Positions 61,952 through 64,000 of a stretch of 64,000 nucleotides of DNA are shown here, piece after piece (within the stretch, counting starts at the first letter, position 1; every line of letters starts with the position of its first letter). A program made the translations under genes and the position numbers. The stretch is from Sporosarcina limicola (GTDB lineage Bacteria; Bacillota; Bacilli; Bacillales_A; Planococcaceae). The notes below the pieces were generated by a model. That model had not been told where the DNA came from. It did not search any database and saw only the letters and a list, made by a program, of their open reading frames with translations. The stretch spans positions 62,001 through 126,000 of the forward strand of contig NZ_JADBEL010000004.1 of NCBI RefSeq assembly GCF_014873855.1, read 5' to 3'.

Positions 61952-61994
61952 AAAAGACATAACCCGTTGTACTTTCAGCGAGTTATGTCTTTTT
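61952..61994 (+). terminator. Intrinsic terminator
   Basis: AAAAGACATAAC pairs with GTTATGTCTTTTT. It ends the GGDEF-EAL/chemoreceptor operon. Confidence 0.85.
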
Positions 61995-62058
61995 CATTGT
62001 TGTTGCTAGGCCATCTAGTTATGATAGTGGGAGAAGTTACAAAGAAAAAGGTGTTTAG

Positions 62059-63174
62059 ATGAAAGAAATAATGATAATTGGCGCTGGAATTTTAGGGGCA
62101 TCGACGGCGTACCATCTTGCGAAAGCGGGGACAAGTGTGACGGTTGTAGATCGGCAAGATCCCGGACAAGCGACGGATGCGGCAGCTGGAATTATTTGTC
62201 CATGGTTGTCCCAGCGACGAAACAAAGCCTGGTATTCACTGGCGAAAAATGGGGCGGCCTATTACACAGCGCTTATCCGACAGCTGGAAGAAGACGGAGA
62301 AACGGATACGGGTTATCGTCAAGTAGGGGCGATTAGTGTGCATACGGATGACGCAAAACTTTCGAAAATGGAAGAGCGTGCGATGAAAAGACGTGAGAAT
62401 GCGCCGGAAATTGGAAATATTCATCAACTAAATACAGTTGAATCGTTAGCTTTGTTTCCTCCGTTATCATCGGACTATGCCTCCGTTCAGATTAGTGGGG
62501 CGGCGCGCGTAAACGGGCGTGCACTACGGAATGCACTTGTCAACGCGGCAAAGAAGCATGGTGCTATATTTGTGAATGGCTCAGCACAATTAATTCATGT
62601 GAATAATGAAGTGACGGGTGTCCGAGTTGACGGAAATGATTATACGGCTGAAACTGTCATCGTAACAGCAGGAGCATGGGCGGATGAACTATTAAAGCCT
62701 CTCGGAATTAATTTGCAAGTGAGTGGCCAGAAAGCCCAGATTGTTCATCTTCAGCTTGAACAGACCGAAACTGCTGATTGGCCAGTCGTCATGCCACCAA
62801 CGGATCAATATATTCTTGCATTTGACGCGGGACGAGTTGTTATTGGTGCAACACATGAAGATGGAATGGAATTCGACCAACGGGTGACTGCGGGCGGTTT
62901 ACATGAAGTAGTAGGGAAAGCATTGGAGGTAGCGCCGGGATTGGCTGATGGTACATTTATAGAAGCGCGCGTCGGATACCGGCCATTTACACCCGGATTT
63001 CTCCCGATAATTGGGGAGGTTCCAGGTGTGAAAGGGCTTTTGATAGCTAACGGACTGGGTGCTTCAGGATTGACAGTTGGACCTTTTCTGGGCCAGCAAC
63101 TCGCTATGCTTGCGATGGGAGAACAGGTTAAAATTGATTTGGATTTGTATGATGTAGCAGGAGCAATTAGTTGA
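62059..63174 (+). CDS. FAD-dependent amino-acid oxidase (DadA/glycine-oxidase type)
   Basis: A 371-residue flavoprotein of the DAO superfamily. The N-terminus has IMIIGAGILGASTAYHLAKAG, the FAD-binding fold, then DAAAGIICPWLSQR. Later VIVTAGAWADELLKPLGI, DQYILAFDAGRVVIGATHED, EARVGYRPFTPGFLPIIGEVPG and ANGLGASGLTVGPFLGQQLA follow the family plan. The likely reaction is oxidative deamination of a D-amino acid or a glycine-like secondary amine. Its own unit after a terminator; no link to its neighbours is evident. Confidence 0.8.
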   Translation: MKEIMIIGAGILGASTAYHLAKAGTSVTVVDRQDPGQATDAAAGIICPWLSQRRNKAWYSLAKNGAAYYTALIRQLEEDGETDTGYRQVGAISVHTDDAKLSKMEERAMKRRENAPEIGNIHQLNTVESLALFPPLSSDYASVQISGAARVNGRALRNALVNAAKKHGAIFVNGSAQLIHVNNEVTGVRVDGNDYTAETVIVTAGAWADELLKPLGINLQVSGQKAQIVHLQLEQTETADWPVVMPPTDQYILAFDAGRVVIGATHEDGMEFDQRVTAGGLHEVVGKALEVAPGLADGTFIEARVGYRPFTPGFLPIIGEVPGVKGLLIANGLGASGLTVGPFLGQQLAMLAMGEQVKIDLDLYDVAGAIS

Positions 63175-63202
63175 TATAGATATAAAATAGGGGGAATTTA
63201 GG

Positions 63203-63856
63203 ATGAACATCTTATCTTTGAATGTCGGGAAACCCAAAACTGCAAACTTCAATGGCAAGGAAGTTGAAACCGGTTTTTATAAGGAATCTGTCTCAGGACA
63301 TACCCATCTTGCAAAACTAAATTTTGAAGGGGACGGACAAGCAGACCTTAAGCACCACGGCGGTGTCGATAAAGCAGTCTGCGTTTATCCGTATGAGCAT
63401 TATTCTTATTGGGAACAGGATCTTAAGAGGGAGTTGCCTATTGCGGCGTTTGGGGAAAATTTAACGGTCATTGGCATGCTTGAAGAAGATGTACATATCG
63501 GAGACGTTTTCAAAATAGGGGAAGCGGTTCTTCAAATTAGTCAACCAAGGCAGCCATGTTATAAAATTGCTGGTCGCCATGATGTCAAAGATTTGACGCT
63601 TCGTGTACAAAATACGGGGTACACTGGATTTTACTGTCGGGTACTTGAAGAAGGCATGGTGGAGCCGGATTCTACGATTAAACGAACTTCGGTTCATCCT
63701 GAAAAAGTCTCGGTTGCATTTGCGAACGACATTATGTATCATGATAAAAATAATATGGATGCCATTAAAAAGATCCTTTCCGTAGATGCACTATCGGATA
63801 GCTGGCGAACTAGATTCGTTACAAAACTTGAACAGCTAACCAACAATGAGAAGTGA
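63203..63856 (+). CDS. MOSC-domain protein, YiiM-like
   Basis: A 217-residue protein; ATG follows GGGGG. The MOSC core has ADLKHHGGVDKAVCVYPYEHYSYWE, AAFGENLTV, HIGDVFKIGEAVLQISQPRQPCYKI with the conserved Cys of the molybdenum-cofactor sulfurase C-terminal fold, and GYTGFYCRVLEEG. The C-terminal 60 residues form the three-helix extension of YiiM-type proteins. It probably takes part in molybdopterin-dependent reduction of N-hydroxylated compounds. An intrinsic terminator follows. Confidence 0.85.
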   Translation: MNILSLNVGKPKTANFNGKEVETGFYKESVSGHTHLAKLNFEGDGQADLKHHGGVDKAVCVYPYEHYSYWEQDLKRELPIAAFGENLTVIGMLEEDVHIGDVFKIGEAVLQISQPRQPCYKIAGRHDVKDLTLRVQNTGYTGFYCRVLEEGMVEPDSTIKRTSVHPEKVSVAFANDIMYHDKNNMDAIKKILSVDALSDSWRTRFVTKLEQLTNNEK

Positions 63857-63871
63857 CTTAGAAGGTGAAAG

Positions 63872-63901
63872 AAAACTCGGTGATCTCCTGCCGAGTTTTT
63901 T
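63872..63901 (+). terminator. Intrinsic terminator
   Basis: AAAACTCGG and CCGAGTTTTTT make a nine-base arm with a T run, ending the MOSC gene. Confidence 0.85.
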
Positions 63902-63960
63902 CTTGCAATTAAACAAACAAAAGTTTATGATATAAACAAATGTTAAAAAGGGTGATGACA

Positions 63961-64000
63961 TTGAATGACAAGGAAACGGCAATCGTTGAGCTGATACGTG
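63961..64000 (+). CDS. Start of a gene cut by the window edge
   Basis: TTG at 63961 with AAAGGGTGATG upstream opens LNDKETAIVELIR, a helical start such as found in MarR-type regulators. Thirteen codons are too few to assign it. Confidence 0.4.
   Translation, partial: MNDKETAIVELIR

Noticed and set aside
1-64000. CRISPR array, rRNA or tRNA gene, prophage module
   Set aside because: No regularly spaced repeats, no rRNA or tRNA fold and no phage structural genes were seen.

Overview
The window reads as a chromosomal segment of a low-to-moderate GC Bacillota, probably a Planococcaceae and perhaps Sporosarcina. The signs are strong AGGAGG ribosome sites with frequent TTG/GTG starts, an S-box SAM riboswitch ahead of a metI-metC pair, a YhcN/YlaJ-type lipoprotein, CcpA-type cre boxes and a c-di-GMP-II riboswitch. 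The genus is inference only.

Region 1 (about 1-31.7 kb) is an accessory array of small genes, almost all on the plus strand. They look like immunity genes against polymorphic (Rhs/WapA/LXG-type) toxins: SMI1/KNR4 (SUKH), HEAT-repeat, leucine-rich, WGR, DUF1266, DUF1963, DUF2004-like, Imm51-like, TPR and NADAR proteins, plus several families I cannot name. No intact toxin is present. Two remnants are: an Rhs-core tip followed by a decayed His-rich nuclease tail (13.0-13.5 kb), and a 67-residue ORF that looks like a toxin tail beside its immunity gene (8.3-8.5 kb). The array is built by duplication and recombination. It holds a 111-bp direct repeat that supplies both a stop codon and a promoter, about 106-bp inverted repeats around a two-gene cassette, a gene duplicated 16 kb apart and killed independently in each copy, three copies of a leucine-rich-gene 5' end (one inverted), a related element downstream of several genes, and IS110 and phnE debris.

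Region 2 (31.8-35.1 kb) is core metabolism: metI and metC under a SAM riboswitch, and a sporulation-type lipoprotein.

Region 3 (35.1-57.7 kb) looks like a catabolic locus for a cyclic amide or omega-amino acid that feeds glutarate. An NCS1 permease and a HyuA/HyuB ATP-dependent amidohydrolase pair would import and open a ring such as a lactam or hydantoin. A class III aminotransferase, an APC permease and a GabD-type dehydrogenase would turn the omega-amino acid into a dicarboxylate. CsiD (glutarate 2-hydroxylase) with LhgO would take glutarate to 2-oxoglutarate, and a divergent CoA-transferase/acyl-CoA dehydrogenase pair would take it through glutaryl-CoA. A FadR-type GntR regulator sits at the divergence. 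Five transcription units here start with a leader RNA ending in an intrinsic terminator, and the leaders share an AACTG...AATCTGC motif and a CCAGTT terminator arm. I recognise no known riboswitch in them; this is the best candidate for an undescribed system. A soluble PAS chemoreceptor and an ABC importer share the locus.

Region 4 (57.7-64 kb) has a c-di-GMP-II riboswitch ahead of a PAS-PAS-GGDEF-EAL protein, translationally coupled to a globin-coupled chemoreceptor with a C-terminal CZB domain. An FAD amino-acid oxidase, a MOSC protein and the start of one more gene follow.
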